This document shows positions 10,529 to 22,185 of a stretch of DNA of 64,000 nucleotides, in pieces (position 1 is the stretch's first letter; each line of letters opens with the position of its first letter). Under the pieces are notes generated by a model. It was not told where the DNA came from. It did no database searches and worked only from the letters and a program-made list of their open reading frames with translations. The position numbers were made by a program, and so were the translations under genes. The DNA comes from Coprinellus micaceus (taxonomy: Eukaryota > Basidiomycota > Agaricomycetes > Agaricales > Psathyrellaceae): positions 2,728,001 through 2,792,000 of the forward strand of contig OX596340.1 of assembly GCA_951394405.1 (NCBI GenBank), read 5' to 3'.

Positions 10529-12710
10529 ATGGAGAAACCAGCTGAGGACGACCAAGGCGTGCCCAGTGGAGGCAACACGTACACCACATTCGATAAGTCG
10601 GTACATGACCACTCGAGACAGCACTATGGCCACAATTGTGAGTTGGTGGCTCAAGATTGTCCAGCAGGATGGAGGCTGAGTAGCGATTCTCCAGATAACA
10701 CGCACCACCATTACGACGCCAATGACCGCTCGGCATCGTCCAAGCGTCCCCAGGACCGTCAGTGTCACTACTCCCATGTGCCCACCATTGGGCTGACGAT
10801 CGTTACATTCCAACAGGCCTCGAAGAGTTTGTCTCGAAAGGAGCCGCCCACGACTCGGCCGAGCGGGGAACCGACGCCCCGAAGTGCTTCCCAGAGACGA
10901 GGAAGGCCGTGCAGGACGAAATGATCAGTCATATCAACCGCGGAGAGGCGAAGGTCGTATGGCTCTCGGGACCTGCAGGTGCAGGGAAGACGGCGATAAT
11001 GGGGTCAATTGCCGACGAATGCCGTGCAAGAGGATGGCTCGCTGGGAGCTTCTTCTTCTCCACGTCCGCGATGAAGGTCGACCGGTGCTCAAAGCGATAT
11101 CTCATCTCGACTTTCGCATACCACCTCCTACATCTCGAAATTCCTGGTTTGCGAGAGGCGATCCTTTCGACTATTGAGGCCAATCCATGGGTATTCGACA
11201 AGCAGTTATCCCAGCAACTTGAAATCCTCATTCTCAAGCCTCTACACAAACTCTGGGAGACGGCAGGTGCATCGACCTGGCCCAAGGTGATTCTTGTTGA
11301 CGGTGTAGACGAGTGTGCGGCCGACGAAGGACGGGAGTACAAAACAGAGCAGGAGCGCCAGATATCACAGGCGGATAACCACCGGGAAGTTCTATCAGTT
11401 CTCGTACAGGCCACCAACGACCCATCCTTCCCGTTCCGCATCATTATTGCCAGTCGACCCGAGAACGCCATCGAGAAGTTCTTCTCCTCGCACCCCCCAA
11501 GTACAATCAAGAAGGTCTTCCTCGACAGCAAGTACAGCCCGGAAGCCGACATGGAGCTGTACGCTCGAGCTATGTTGAACCAGATTGGGATGGACTGTGG
11601 TCTCCCCGATACTTGGTACGCTGAAGCTGGCCAGGCCCTGGGAATTGGAAACATACCTCAGTACTGGGCTCAAGAAGCATCCGAGCAGTTCGTATATGTG
11701 GCCACCGTCATCCGATACGTCCAACGCGGGCCCGGAACTCCCCACGAGCGGCTCAAGCGTGTGTTAAACTGGCGGCAGACCGACACCTTGAAGCCCTTTG
11801 CGGCTTTGGATGCCCTATACAGTGGTATCATTCGGACCAGCCCCAAGCCCATGCTGGCGGTGACGTGGATCAGGACCGTTTTGACCTATGACGACTACGG
11901 TCAGCGTGCTTGGTACATCAGGGCAGTCCTTGAGACCTCACCTGGAGAGACGGGGTACCACCTGGGACCCCTTTCATTGTTGATTCCCATTGTGAATGAG
12001 GATGGTGAAGCCGATTTCCACCTTTACCATAAGTCGCTGTCCGACTTTCTTGAGAGCCCACAGCGCAGCGGCGACCTTTATATCCCTGACAAACAAGCCA
12101 TGAGCTTCGAATCTGGCAGGTATTGTGAGGTGCTGAAAAGTGCGTACCCTCCCCGTGACTGGATCTTTCACCACGGCAGAGCTGACTTGGGAGTAGATAG
12201 AGGGCCCCAAGTTCCCCTCCCAGCTAACCGTACCTTGAACGCATTCCTGGAGCAATTTATCCGGATTATAGTACGCAATGACGTGTTTCCGCCGGCCTAC
12301 AATTACGACCACGACGCTAGCGACATCGATTGGTGGCTTGCACATCATCACCTTGCACCAGATGGCCCGGATGGAGTCGTAGATGCTTTCGCCTTGGTGC
12401 ATGAAAAGGCGTGTCGCATTCCCCTTCTGATAAGCTCCCACAATTAAATATCCTCCAGTGTCGTTGGTATGCCTGTTCCCCAGCTTGCAAGATGTGGAGA
12501 AAGGGCATTCTGCGGTTTGGCAAGGAGAAGGGCTGGCGTGTGCCAACAACGCTGGAGATTCTCCAGGACCGATTCAAGCTAATCCCTAGGCATTACTATA
12601 ACGATCCTCGGAAGGTGTATCTCGGAGAGATGCTGGGTCCGCTAGACAAAACCTCTCGAAATAGAGGATTTCGCCTGGAGGAACTGCAGCAAAGAAGGTT
12701 GCGCCCATGA
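10529..12710 (+). CDS. NACHT-domain (STAND NTPase) protein, copy B
   Basis: Five-exon model: 10529-10637, 10695-10757, 10817-12139, 12197-12408, 12459-12710; 652 residues. The start ATG opens a short N-terminal region rich in His, Asn and Ser. HDSAERGTDAPKC precedes the NACHT domain (about 100-270). Walker A is GPAGAGKT at 109-116 and Walker B is VDGVDE with D219, D222 and E223. YHKSLSDFL is near 461, and a Cys-containing C-terminus starts CRWYAC. No TPR, WD or ankyrin repeats are visible. Fungal NACHT proteins are NLR-like switches in non-self recognition. Intron 4 has a GC donor (GCGTGT) where paralogues have GTGTGT; if not spliced, the protein ends a few residues later. Intron 3 is 57 nt and stop-free, so its retention keeps frame. 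Confidence 0.85.
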
Positions 12711-14029
12711 TCGACCTGCGACCTACGGCGCCGCCGCTTTGAATCGTCATATGTACCCTCGGCGTTTCACACTCTTTACTCGTCGTGCTCCCAGGTGATC
12801 CATTCTCTGGGGCTTCCCTCTTTAATTTCCCTTGCTATGCTAGTTACCACATTATTTGAGTTTACTCTCCCAGATTCCAAATACCTCGATGACATCAAAT
12901 TCCAGAGTGCTCAAACCCTTCACACTCGAAACCGCGACGGCAATCTCAGATGTAGTGCTTATCCTTATGTAGCTAGCTCTAGTATGTGCATACTGCAGTG
13001 GAATTTATCTCTCAAGGAGGCCACGGCCGCACCATACCAGGCTCTTAAGTATGGGGGATCAACTATCTCAAGGACCTCACTCCACCTCGTCCTCCTGTCG
13101 TCCTCAAGTCCTTGCACGCAGCCCGAATGGCGGTGTTTCCTTCCTCCCAAGTCGTTGACGTTGAAGGGTTCAGAGTTCCAGAGGTGCATTACAATCTATT
13201 GTCTCCCACACATCCTTCCACCACCACTCGAATGGATAACACAAAACACAGAGAAATAGTAGAGATGGAGGAGAGAGGTTGGAATGGGGCTGGGAGACCA
13301 TGAGACGAGGGATAAAGGAGAATAGCGGACAGGAATCGGGGGCCTCATTCATGGCGCGCCTGGTAGAGAGACGTGGAAAAGGAACCGAGAAACAAAACGA
13401 TGGGATAATGGGACGGTGAGGAGGTTAATAAGGGATGAGGGGGAGACCAGGGTAGACAGCGTCAGAGGAATGACATCGGGGCTTTAACCGAGGAACGAGA
13501 AGGAAAACGGATGGACAGATGATGCGACTCGTTAAATTAGCGTACAGTATATCGAAGCAAGCAATTGGGAAGGGATAAGGCAGGTAGTGATGAGTAGGGA
13601 GCGAAGGGTGGAGGGGCAAAGGCATAAGGGGCGTAAGTGAAGGGGTACACATCGACCCATAGAACGACCTGATAAATTTGTGATAAATCGTCGTAAGTGA
13701 GCCGGACTATGCAACGATTCCCAGGGAGGCGACGAGGCAATGATAAGGGTAATGGTGACGAGTGGACCGAAAGGCGACGAGGTAGGTCGTAGAGATTTTG
13801 CGAGTGGTGGGGTGGACAGCATTGTGCGTGCTGAGATGACGGTGGGATCGTCCATAGCGTGACGAAGGGCAGTGACGCAAGCTACGACGGCTCCGTTTAA
13901 GAGGATCGCGGTCGAGCAGATCCATCTACGACGCAGAAACGCGAAAACGTTGGACCAAGGGAAGGTGAGAGAAACGCAGATGATGCATAGCGATGTTGTC
14001 TCCGCCAGGCACGAAGAACGGAGGGAAAG
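12711..14029. other. cassette B spacer
   Basis: No gene supported. It begins with the conserved 3' flank of the NACHT genes (CT-rich, near 12780-12870). From about 13540 it aligns with the other cassettes through a GTACARTATATCGAAG block and a TAGAGATTTTGCGAG block. Minus-strand open frames here are low-complexity Pro/Ser/Arg and differ between cassettes. Confidence 0.5.
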
Positions 14030-15440
14030 AGGTTACATAGAACCACCCCTTCCGACTGGGACTCCGCCTCGCCTTTTCCCTCCCATGAACCCCACTCCCC
14101 GTCACCCTTGGATACGGGCTCTCCTACCCCGCCTCCTTCTCTACCACTCCTCTTTCCTCCACGTCTACGTCCCCGTTCGATAGTGAACGCAGGTGCCGGC
14201 GCTGGCAAAGGCGGTGTGGTCGCCTCAATTCGCACCACCCCTCTCGCATGAACCGTACACATCGGATTAGCACGCTTCACCGTACCTCCCCTCGCCCCAT
14301 CCTCGCCCCATCCCCCTCTTCCCGTCCTCCTTCTGCATCCCCACCTCCCCACTCAAAACCACGCCGTACCGCTGTCCTGATGGTCCAGCGTACCCCTCGC
14401 AAACGCACCTCAAGTCCCACTGTCTACTCGATGCATCCTGTTACGATCCAGTCGGTGAATCGGATCCATCTGGATAGGCGTTCGTCCCTGACTAAGTCCT
14501 CCGCAACCTCAGATCCCTAGCGAGGACCTCCAGATGTTGACCATCTTCTTCTCCTCACCCTCTCCGTCCTCCTCTGCATAATCGGCTTCCTAGGTATAGA
14601 CCTCCTTCCCCCTAACTTCTCAGACGGATCCGGGGTGGGAGATGTCGAAGGCGCCGCAAGAATAGGCACGACGGAGGTGACCGGTGACTGGGACTGCGAG
14701 CGGGGCGGGTCGATGCGGCGATGGGGAGACGCAAGCATACGCCTGGGCCCAGTACGCGAATCGAGCACAAGAGATCGAGCTGGGAAGGGGATCGCGGGAC
14801 GTAGGACCCCCGTGGCTGCTCCCACTCTCACTTCCCGTGCACTGCTTGAACCCATGGCTAGGACGTCCCGGGTATTGGGCGAGGCGGCTTGGGTCGTGCT
14901 GCATCTGATGGAGGAGAACCCCTGAGAGCCTCTCGGTCGCCGTTGGGATTCGAGGGGTTCGTTGAAAAGGCGGGGCTCCAGCTGAGGCCGATGAAGTTCG
15001 AATGGGTTCCTCCTTTCGGGGGTGAGGGCACCAAATACTTGGCGTAAGCTAGTTGGGGCGGGGATTAGTTTCGGCGATGGCAAGGGCGGAGATGGGTGAT
15101 GTCGATTCGGCGGAGACGGTGCGTTGGTGCGGATCGAGGTTGCGAACGCCGCCGCTTCGAGCGAGAGCATCTCCAGACCAGGCGACCTGGAGATGTTGGG
15201 GTTCTGCGCCGCGTTCCACCTCGCCCTGCGGCCTTCCTCCGCCTCTTATCCGCCTCCTCGTCGTGGCGGTGGTCATTGTTGCCGAAGTACAAGCCGAGAA
15301 GACCCCTTAGATGCCCCCGATACTGCTGTTGCGTGCGGTGGTGGGGACGGTGGATGTTGGGCAGGCTCCTGAGACGGATGCCCCGGTGAAGGTGATATAG
15401 GTGTCGCAGCTGTGGAGGAAGGGGTTAGCTATTGCTTGGA
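14030..15440 (-). pseudogene. relic of cassette membrane-protein gene (copy B)
   Basis: Minus-strand remains of the gene best preserved at 42818-44307. From the N-terminal side it shows NPFLHSCDT (near 15,430), NAPSPPN, PARPIPFPA-like Pro/Ser-rich text, RKPIMQRR (near 14,580), and a decayed C-terminal part containing ESPYP. The longest fragment is 217 codons (15170-14517) but lacks the membrane segment, and several frame changes separate the conserved words. Product unknown. Confidence 0.5.
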
Positions 15441-18075
15441 TGTGGGAGGGCATGATAAGAAGAGAGGGAGGAGAGGAGGAATTAAGGTGAGGGTGGATAA
15501 AAGGGGAAGACATTGACAATGCGAAGGTGGAAGACGCTTGAGGGGGGAGGCGTCGACGGGGGGTCGAAGGCAAAGGCTGTGGTTGTGAGACGCGACCGTC
15601 GCGGGATGCCGAGTGAGGCGAAGGCCGGGGTTGCGACCACAAGCCAATCGATGACGAAGCACGGCCGGTGTTAAGGATGGGGGCAAACGCCGACAAGCAA
15701 GAAGGGGGTAGGGGTACTCACCCGCATCGCAGGCACTTGTTCTCTTATTCAGGGTATCCTGACTGGGTGGAGGAGCGCGGCATCCTGGAACTTCGCTGCT
15801 CCCGCCCTTGTTCTCATAGTACGACTGGAGGCTTGACAGAATGTGAGGACGCCACGCCGTGTATACGTACCCCTCGGCCCTTCTATCACTTGACGATGTG
15901 GGGTACTTGAAGAGAGAAGCGGCCATTAGGGGTTGTGAGACTCTTAGCTTTGCGACGAGTCGAGTTCTTCCGTCGGAAAGGAAGGACCATCGTGGAAGGA
16001 CCATTGTGGGTGAGTGCGAGTGGGACGTCGTCCATGTACCCCGGTTCTGAGGACGCGCCGTTCCTTCTTGGATGTCGTATTCGAATGATAGCGAGCATTG
16101 TTCTGCCAGACAGGTCCATCCGGATTTGCACCGCGCCCCTCGACGAACTGGTGGGCGACAGAGGCCGTCTTGAGAAACCCATTTTTCGTTCTTGGAGCTC
16201 AATAGAGCCTCCGTAAAGAGAATAGGGTCGAGCTAGAAGAGGGCGTTGTGGAGGAACGAGGAGAGTGACTTGGGCATGACGTCACCGCAGTTCCGGTCAA
16301 TCGTGTGACAAGAACGTCGGGATTTGCCGAGCGCTGGTTTTTGGGTTTCAGGTTCGCCCAGAACTTCCACCCTCTTGCACCACCCGTGCATTCGCGTGCT
16401 TCTCATCTTCACCCTCAGCTCGGAACTCTACGCCCTTGTGTAGAACCATCACCCACTTTCTAAGGCCCTGATCAAGCCCTGATTGTGCATATTGACGCCG
16501 AGAACTTTCGTTTTGCCGCTCGCCTTCACGTCAGCCCTCTGGTCTGTTGATTTGGCATCGCCCGCTCGGCGATGAAACCTTCACTTAACCTTGGGCTCGA
16601 GCCCTGATTGGTGGTATGGGTGGAGTGGAAGCGACCAGTGGTGCGTCATGACCGACCCAAGTACTCTTTCTGCGGTGATATAGCTCTCCTGATTCCCATG
16701 CAGTCCGTTCGTCTCGCCTCATTCTTGGTGGAGCTCCCAGCGGCGGCTGCTCTCGGATGTTATCTTCCTCCTTCTCTCGACCCTCCTGCGCTTCTTCAAG
16801 ATCTGGAGGGCTCTCCGAGCTCGTTCTGATGACTCCATTCAAGCCTTTCATCGCCGTGACATCACCCGTCGATCGACTCATGGCGTTCTTGCACACCTCG
16901 ACGTACTTTCGTGGGTGCGTAAGCGTTTCAGCGAATGCTGAAACCGACGTAGCACCATTCCGGGCAACGGCGACTGCTCGTATGATCCTCTTGAGAAAGG
17001 GTGCAAGCGGACTTGGCCCACACCGCACGCCGGTGTACCCATTGGTAATGGGACGAGGTATGAACTTGAGGTGTACGACACGTCCCGAGAGGAGGCTTCA
17101 ACGGGCGGGTAGTTGACCCACTTACAATTTTGCCACTGGGATGGCTCTCGTGTTCCATCGCCTTTCGAACATCCCGGTCATCCCTTGGACGTCCAAATCA
17201 TGTTCATATTACGCTGCGGCTCGCTACCGTCTCCCTCCCGTGATCGAATACACTGCAAGTCGCATGTGCCGATCGATTCTGTGAGGCGATTAATGCTCCA
17301 CCTCTGCGCATCACCACTTGCTTAAGCAGAATCAGAACGAATTTCGAAGGCAGATTCCGGCCATTGTTTCCTCGCTGAACGTCTTCGATTACAAAGTAGC
17401 TTGGCATGCTTGATACCACTCTCTCAGAAGAGCTACGCTTCTTGATTTCCCTTCGACCTCGCGATGATGAAGGGGTTCCCAGTAGCTCAAACTCGGCCCC
17501 TCCTTCCCTGAGCTATCTCACACCGAATCCAAATCCCTGTCCCTCCAGCCAATGCGTACTATCTCCACGTTTGTCCTCATGCCCCAGCCTCGCCGGGCGG
17601 AAGCACTAGATCTACCAACGTGTCATTAAGCGCCCCAAACTACGAGTCCCACACACCGATGCAGCACTTCAGCATTTGCCAGATTTTCTCCCAATCTCTA
17701 GGAGTCGAGAGTCGATACTGACGTTTCTGGGCCTTCCTTTAAATGCATGCAGAAATGTTAGGCGAGGATAGAACCTGCGACTTTGCCACATACCTTTCAG
17801 AAGAAACCATCTTAATGACCGCTCTGTGGTTTGGGGTCAGCCAATTCGTCGTATTGTGATTGAATATATGGTGTTATGGTGGCTGAAAGAGTCCCGAGAG
17901 CGCATTGTGGGATAGGCCATTAAGCGCCCAAAGGTGATGGCGGCGTTATCTAAATATAATCTAGCACAGCCCACCGCCTCATGTAGAAGAGCGCCCGAGC
18001 AATCTCTTCCCTCACTTTCTCGCTCCGCTCCAAGCTCTGTTGATGTCCCTCCCCAAAGTCTTCGCTTGCTGTCAA
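15441..18075. other. cassette B to C intergenic region
   Basis: About 2.6 kb without a supportable gene. It holds conserved non-coding pieces shared by all cassettes: a CRE-like TGACGTCA at 16277-16284, a CGGGATTTGCCGAG-like block near 16,320, and the promoter element at 17920. A second TTAAGCGCCCC copy lies at about 17626. The other open frames change from cassette to cassette. Confidence 0.5.
17920..17931 (+). promoter_or_regulatory. conserved TTAAGCGCCCAA element, NACHT gene C
   Basis: The core TTAAGCGCCCAA is followed by AGGTGATGGCGGCG, 145 bp before the ATG of gene C. A near copy (TTAAGCGCCCC) lies about 290 bp further upstream. Confidence 0.6.
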
Positions 18076-20260
18076 ATGGAGAGACCGCCGGGGGAAAGCC
18101 AGGGTGTCGGAGGAGGCAACACGCTCAGCATCACCAGTCAGTCGTTGAACGACCACTCAAGCCACCACCACGGCGACTACTGTTAGCCCTAGGCTCGAGG
18201 TATTTGAACAGGGAAACTGACAGATGGTTTCGCAGATAGCACGAGCAATCACTACTACGGAACCAGCGCCCGCCCAGGAACAGCCAAGGGCCCCCAGGAT
18301 CGTCAGTGGCCCATTTCTGCGCCAATCGCCATTGCTATCACCATCAGGCTGACGATAGTTCCTTCCAACAGGCCTCGAGGAATACATATCCAAGGGAGCC
18401 GCCCACGACTCGGCCGAGCGGGGAACCGACGCCCCCAAGTGCTTCCCAGAGACGAGGAAGGCCGTGCAAGACGAAATGATCAGTCATATCGACCGCGGGG
18501 AAGCAAAGGTTGTATGGCTTGCGGGACCTGCAGGTGCAGGGAAGACGGCGATAATGGGGTCAATTGCCGACGAATGCCATGCAAGAGGATGGCTTGCAGG
18601 GAGCTTCTTCTTCTCGGTGTCCGCAATGAAGGTTGATCGATGCTCGAAGCGGTATCTCATTCCGACTTTCGCATACCACCTCCTACATCTCGAAATTCCT
18701 GGTTTGCGGGAGGCGATCCTTTCGTCAATTGCGGCCAATTCATGGGTATTTGACAAGCAACTGTCCCAACAACTCGAAATCCTCATTCTCAAGCCTATAC
18801 GCAAACTCCGCGAGACGACCGGCGAGATAATCTGGCCCAAGGTGATCCTGGTTGACGGTGTAGATGAGTGCACTGCCGACGAGGGACGGGAGTACAAGAC
18901 GGAGCAAGAGCGCCAGACATCGAAGGCAGATAACCACCGGGAGGTTCTATCGGTTCTCATACAGGCCACCCACGACCCATCCTTCCCGTTCCGCATCATC
19001 ATCGCCAGTCGATCCGAGAATGCCATCGAGAAGTTCTTCTCCTCGCACCCCCTGGGTACGATAAAGAAGGTCTTCCTGGACAGCAAATACAGCCCCGAGG
19101 CTGACATGGAGCTGTACGCACGAGCAATGCTTACGAAGATAGGGATGGACTACGGTCTCACCGATAATTGGTATTCTCGTTCTGGCCAGGCGCTGGGAAT
19201 TGAAGACCTGCCTCGGTACTGGGCTCAAGAAGCATCCGAGCAGTTCGTATATGTAGCCACCGTCGTCCGCTACATTCAAAACGGTTCCGGAATGCCCCAC
19301 GAACACCTGGAGCGTGCACTCAACTGGCGGAGCAACTCGTCTGAGCCCTTCGCGGCTTTGGACGCCCTATACGCTGGGGTTCTGAAGACCAGCCCCAAAC
19401 CGATTCTGGCTGTGAAGTGGATTAGGTCAGCCTTGACCTACGCCAACTATGAGGTGCTCGCCTGGTACATCACCACACTACTGGAATCTTCTCCTGGAGA
19501 AACCGGGTATCTGTTGGGACCTTTGTCGTCTTTGATTCGCATTGTCCTGGACGACGGCAAACCCGATTTCCACCTTTACCATAAGTCGCTGTCCGACTTT
19601 CTGGCAGACCAGCGGCGCAGCGGCGACCTTTACGCTTCTAGCCATCAAGTCTCTGAATTCGAATCTGGCAGGTATTCTGAGGTCCTGAAAGGTGAGTGCC
19701 CTAACACAATTTTCTACCGCTGGTGGAGCTGACTGGGGAACAGATAGAGGGCCACGGGTCCCGCTCCCAGCTGACTGTACCTTGGACATGTTTCTGGGCC
19801 AATTTTGCTACGATTTACCAGCCGAGGATGTGTTTCCACCAATTCACAATCATCACCACAATGCTGGCGACATCGATTGGTGGCTTTCGTATCATCATCT
19901 TGTGGGCAATGCTACTGAGCGAGTCCTTCAAGCTTTCAAGTTAGTGCATAAAAATGTGTGTACCACCCGTCTTCCCATCAGCCCTCCCAATTGAAGATCC
20001 CCTAGTGTCGTTGGTATGCCTGCCGCCCAACTTGCAAGGTGTGGAGAAGGTGCATTCTGCGATTTGCCAAGGCGAATGGCTGGCGTGTGCCGACGACACT
20101 GCAAATGCTCCAGGACCGATTCAAGCCGATCCCGGAGTACTATGATGATCCTCGGAAGATGGATCTCAGAGAGATGTTGGGCCCACCAGACTTCATCTCT
20201 GAAAGTAGTGAAAATCGCTTGGAGAAATTGGAGCGACAAAGGCAAAGCATGTCCTCATGA
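18076..20260 (+). CDS. NACHT-domain (STAND NTPase) protein, copy C
   Basis: Five exons: 18076-18181, 18236-18301, 18372-19691, 19744-19955, 20006-20260; 652 residues, with lengths summing to a multiple of three. Intron 1 has a weak GTTAGC donor. Intron 3 has the canonical set GTGAGT, CTGAC branch, AACAG. The N-terminus is short and rich in Asn, Ser and His, followed by HDSAERGTDAPKC and the NACHT core with Walker A at 109-116 (preceded by Ala rather than Ser) and Walker B D219, D222, E223. One arginine of the sensor-like SRPE motif is kept but Pro is replaced by Ser (SRSE). Intron 3 (52 nt) is not a multiple of three, so retention stops translation at 19732. Confidence 0.85.
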
Positions 20261-20959
20261 TTGACCTGTGACCAACGGCACCGTCGCCTTGATTCGTCGG
20301 ATGTACATACACCCCTAGCCTTTTCACACCATTTCCTAGTAGTCCCATCGGTTCATACTTCCGAGTCATCCTACGGTTTCCTGGGACCTCCCTCTTTCCC
20401 TCGCTATGCTCTTTGCCGGTACGAGCGAACGGGGATGAACATTAACGCGGTAAGGGAAGTGACATTAAGACATTAAATTGACTCACTATATATCGAAAAT
20501 ATGTGAAAGGGGTAATGGGAGTAGCAGTAAGTAGGAAGAGGGGATGATGGGGCCAAAGGGTAGTAGGGAAGATGAGTAGGAGTCGAACCACAGAACGATA
20601 ACCGGTCCTCAGCGAACCGAACTATCCAAAAGGAGGGCCCAGGTAAACAATGGCGAGGTGGTGGTGATGTGGTTGTCGAGATTTTGTGGGCGGCAGTGCA
20701 GGTGACGTTGGGTGTGTCGAGAGCGCGAGGAGGCCGTCGATGGGATGAGGGGCACGACGGTGACGTTGAGCATGCGCGAACTTCTTGAAAAGGCAGAAAG
20801 GAGATAGGAGGCGGAGCTAGGAGGAGACAAATGAATAATAAATAAGTCATAAAGGGTAAAATCATATGAACGGCTCCAGCTAAGCGCGTCAAGTCGCGGA
20901 ATGCACTTCCAGTCTCTTCCGACTCGCACTCTGCTTTACATGTTCCATCTTCGAACTAC
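20261..20959. other. cassette C spacer
   Basis: No gene supported. It carries the conserved 3' flank of the NACHT genes (about 20300-20420), then an A/G-rich segment matching other cassettes (TATATCGAAAATATGTGAAAGG near 20490) and a GAGATTTTGTGGGCG block near 20680. Confidence 0.5.
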
Positions 20960-22185
20960 CTTCCTCTTACTTGTCCACAACTTCCTCGGCGTCACCGTTG
21001 GGGTCACCTTCGGACACGGGCTCTCCTCCCTCACCTCCTCCTTCCCATCCACACCTCCATCCCTACGCACCAACGTCCCACCCCCCCACATCAATCGCAT
21101 CCCCCCTGACATGCTTAACCGTAGTCCCCCAGTCGCCGTCCCACACTCCCTTCACCCCCATCCGCCTTCCGCAACGGTTCCAATCGCTGCTCGGGCCGAC
21201 GAACCATACTCACTTCGAGAGTCGGTTCGTAACGGATTGAGCTGTTCGGAGCCCTACGCGCTGCCTTTTCCCGAAGAAGACGACTTCTCCTCAAGGGGTA
21301 CAACCATCGAAAACCGCGTCCAAAGGTCGGGCCCCTTTGTCCCCTCCCCTCTGTAGAAGCGCATCTTCAGAGTTAAGGGAGCTCTCGTTCCACTTCACCC
21401 TCGGCCCCCTTCTCGGTGGGTGCAGGGGACCTACTACTCGACGGCACCGCAAAGACTATCGTAGTCGTCGCAATTGGGGGAACGAGGGAGATGCCTCTGG
21501 CCATTGCTCCGAGGAGATGGATGATTGGACCACGCCGGGATGAGAGATGCCGCTGGGGGATTTCGGGAGTAGGAGAGGCACACAGACGCGCTGTCGATGC
21601 AGTTGCTCGAGGCTTGGGGGTGCGGAATGGGTTAGGGCACGCCCCGACCATTGGGGGTCCACGTCGTTGTTGATGTTGGGGGCGAGGCATGCCACGACCT
21701 GTGGGACCTCGCACCCCACGCTGAGGGCAAGCAGGATTGTTGAACAGTGAACGTTGGCGCTACTGAGGCTCGAAATGGTTCGGTCCTTCAGACGGCGCGT
21801 GATACTTGACGCCGAGCGTGCTTGGGCGTAGCGATAGGCTTCGACAAGGGGGCAAGGTAGAAGGGGCGGCGAGTTAGGCGGGGAAGGGTTGTTGGCGTGG
21901 ATCGCCGGTGCGAGTTCCCTCCCCCTTTCGCTAGATCAGGCGATGACCCCGAGTTTGAGTCGTTCGCCTTGTTCCTCTTTGCTTGCCTTCCGTTTCTGCT
22001 CATGCACCTCCCTTTCGTCCAAGGTGTCGTCGGTGTTCGAGTCCCAGCGAGGGGACCCACGTCGGTGCCGCTGTTACGGCCGGTGGTGGGAAGCGCAGGC
22101 GTTGGGCGAGCTCTGAAGGGCCGTTGGCGGTGAGCTAGGTATCGTAGCTGTGGGCGAAGGGGTTAGGCACTGGTTCGATTTTCGA
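20960..22185 (-). pseudogene. relic of cassette membrane-protein gene (copy C)
   Basis: Minus-strand words shared with copies E and F can be read in different frames: PNPFAHSYDT near 22,140-22,180; a GVKYHAPSEGP-like stretch near 21,810; SLFNNPA near 21,740; RPQHQQ..PNPFRTPKPR near 21,610-21,680. Frameshifts and stops separate them, and the membrane segment is not recognisable. The gene is broken in this cassette. Confidence 0.5.
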
